Below are positions 60,863 through 61,513 of a stretch of 61,513 nt of DNA, piece by piece. The notes beneath the pieces were generated by a model that worked only from the letters and a program-made list of their open reading frames with translations, was not told the DNA's origin and searched no databases. A program made the translations under genes and the position numbers. Positions within the stretch are counted from its first letter, which is position 1. Each line of letters opens with the position of its first letter. This DNA comes from JAHIYU01 sp964476155 (GTDB lineage: Bacteria; Krumholzibacteriota; Krumholzibacteriia; LZORAL124-64-63), in assembly GCA_964476155.1 (NCBI GenBank), contig CAYYYS010000014.1, positions 1 through 61,513 of the forward strand, given 5' to 3'.

Positions 60863-61513
60863 GGTAACCCGACTCTCACTCATCAGATACTCGTGAATGG
60901 AAGTGGCCGCATTTCGTCCCGCCCCCATGGCGAGAATAACCGTCGCCCCACCAGTAACGATGTCGCCCCCCGCCCAGACGTTGTCCAGGTTGGTCCGCAT
61001 GGTCTCGAGATCCTTGCAGATGATCGTGCCGCGCCGCTCGTTGAGCTCGAGCTCGGGGCAGTCGGCCGTCAGGATCGGATTGGGACCCTGGCCGATGGCC
61101 ACGACCACCGTATCGACGTCCCACGTCTTGTAGGCGCCCTCGATGGGCACCGGACGACGGCGACCGCTGTCGTCGGGCTCGCCCAGTTCCATCTCCTGGC
61201 ACTTGATCCCCGTCACGGCGCCGTTCTCGCCGATGATCTCGATGGGCGCGTGCAGCAGCTGGAAGTCGATGAACTCCTCGGCCGCATGATGCGACTCCTC
61301 GATACGGGCGGGCAGTTCGGCCTTGGTCCGCCGGTAGATCAGGTACACGTGATCCGGGTCGAGACGCTTGGCCGTGCGGGCCGAGTCCATGGCCACGTTG
61401 CCGCCGCCGATCACCGCGACCTTCTTGATCTTCTTGATGGGCGTATCCGACTTTTCGGGGAACTGGTAGCCGCCCATGAGATTCACGCGCGTCAGGAACT
61501 CGTTGGCGCTGTA
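60854..61513 (-). CDS. Glutamate synthase small-subunit-like flavoprotein, 5' end outside the window
   Basis: The last 219 codons of a pyridine-nucleotide/FAD oxidoreductase of the GltD/GltA/NfnB type. The visible part starts with YSANEFLTRVNLM, typical of the GltA/SudA/NfnB group. It continues with the NAD(P)H-binding VAVIGGGNVAMDSARTAKR, YRRTKAELPARIEE and the FAD-site VWAGGDIVTGGATVILAMGAG. Such proteins make glutamate as GltD, or bifurcate electrons as NfnB; the missing N-terminus would help decide. It is the only minus-strand gene and converges on the DUF1015 gene. Its stop TAG lies in the inverted repeat. Confidence 0.9.
   Translation of the reverse strand, partial: YSANEFLTRVNLMGGYQFPEKSDTPIKKIKKVAVIGGGNVAMDSARTAKRLDPDHVYLIYRRTKAELPARIEESHHAAEEFIDFQLLHAPIEIIGENGAVTGIKCQEMELGEPDDSGRRRPVPIEGAYKTWDVDTVVVAIGQGPNPILTADCPELELNERRGTIICKDLETMRTNLDNVWAGGDIVTGGATVILAMGAGRNAATSIHEYLMSESRVTAR

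Noticed and set aside
1..61513. tRNA, rRNA, CRISPR array or prophage
   Set aside because: I scanned the gaps between genes and saw no cloverleaf, rRNA segment, spaced direct repeats or phage genes.

Overview
The window is 61.5 kb of GC-rich bacterial chromosome, almost all coding and almost all on the + strand. Short overlaps, often the ATGA type, join many neighbouring genes into translationally coupled runs. Housekeeping genes (tRNA synthetases, purine synthesis, TatC, Lnt, NrdR, RecO) sit beside large secreted proteins. Those proteins end in FlgD-Ig / type-IX-sorting-like C-terminal domains with NPFNP-type motifs. Lnt and lipoprotein signal peptides show a diderm envelope. Together this suggests an uncultured FCB-superphylum lineage such as Krumholzibacteriota or Eisenbacteria. 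That is inference, because there is no rRNA gene in the window.

Layout. (1) 0.15-4.8 kb: M23 envelope peptidase, AMIN/amidase/LysM cell-wall hydrolase, YbbR-domain protein, hisS. (2) 4.8-17.6 kb: aspS-phoH-7TM HD phosphohydrolase-ybeY, then a CBS/CorC protein, a DUF502 protein and mgtE, then recO-glyQ-glyS, closed by a clear intrinsic terminator. (3) 17.7-29.4 kb: an envelope/secreted block. It has a strong promoter with a long structured leader, a 1013-aa secreted protein, a degenerate transposase remnant, two paralogous giant lipoproteins and a secreted beta-propeller-like protein. (4) 29.5-38.4 kb: pyruvate phosphate dikinase, a VWA-like membrane protein, a lamin-tail-domain secreted protein and two predicted outer-membrane barrel proteins. 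(5) 38.5-43.3 kb: aminotransferase, carbamate kinase, purD, purE, Sua5/YrdC. (6) 43.4-51.2 kb: LMW phosphatase, rpiB, glyA, nrdR, tatC, polyprenyl synthase, rsfS, argS, PfkB kinase. (7) 51.3-61.5 kb: a two-domain protein of unknown function, a tiny hydrophobic ORF enclosed by an inverted repeat, a membrane HD-GYP protein, purM, a sigma-54 activator, lnt, NUDIX, purN, a DUF1015 protein, then a hairpin-rich inverted-repeat element facing the 3' end of a minus-strand gltD/gltA-like gene that runs off the window.

The genes cover cell-wall remodelling, tRNA charging and modification, ribosome maturation (YbeY, RsfS), one-carbon and purine metabolism (glyA, purD, purE, purM, purN), pyruvate/PEP conversion and protein export (TatC, Lnt). 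Two HD-type phosphohydrolases (a PgpH-like 7TM-HD and an HD-GYP) and a YbbR protein hint at cyclic-dinucleotide signalling.

I did not find an unmistakably new multi-gene system. The least explained items are the leader RNA at 17.76 kb, the small ORF at 52.29 kb, the 60.7-60.86 kb repeat element, and the secreted-protein block at 18-29 kb.
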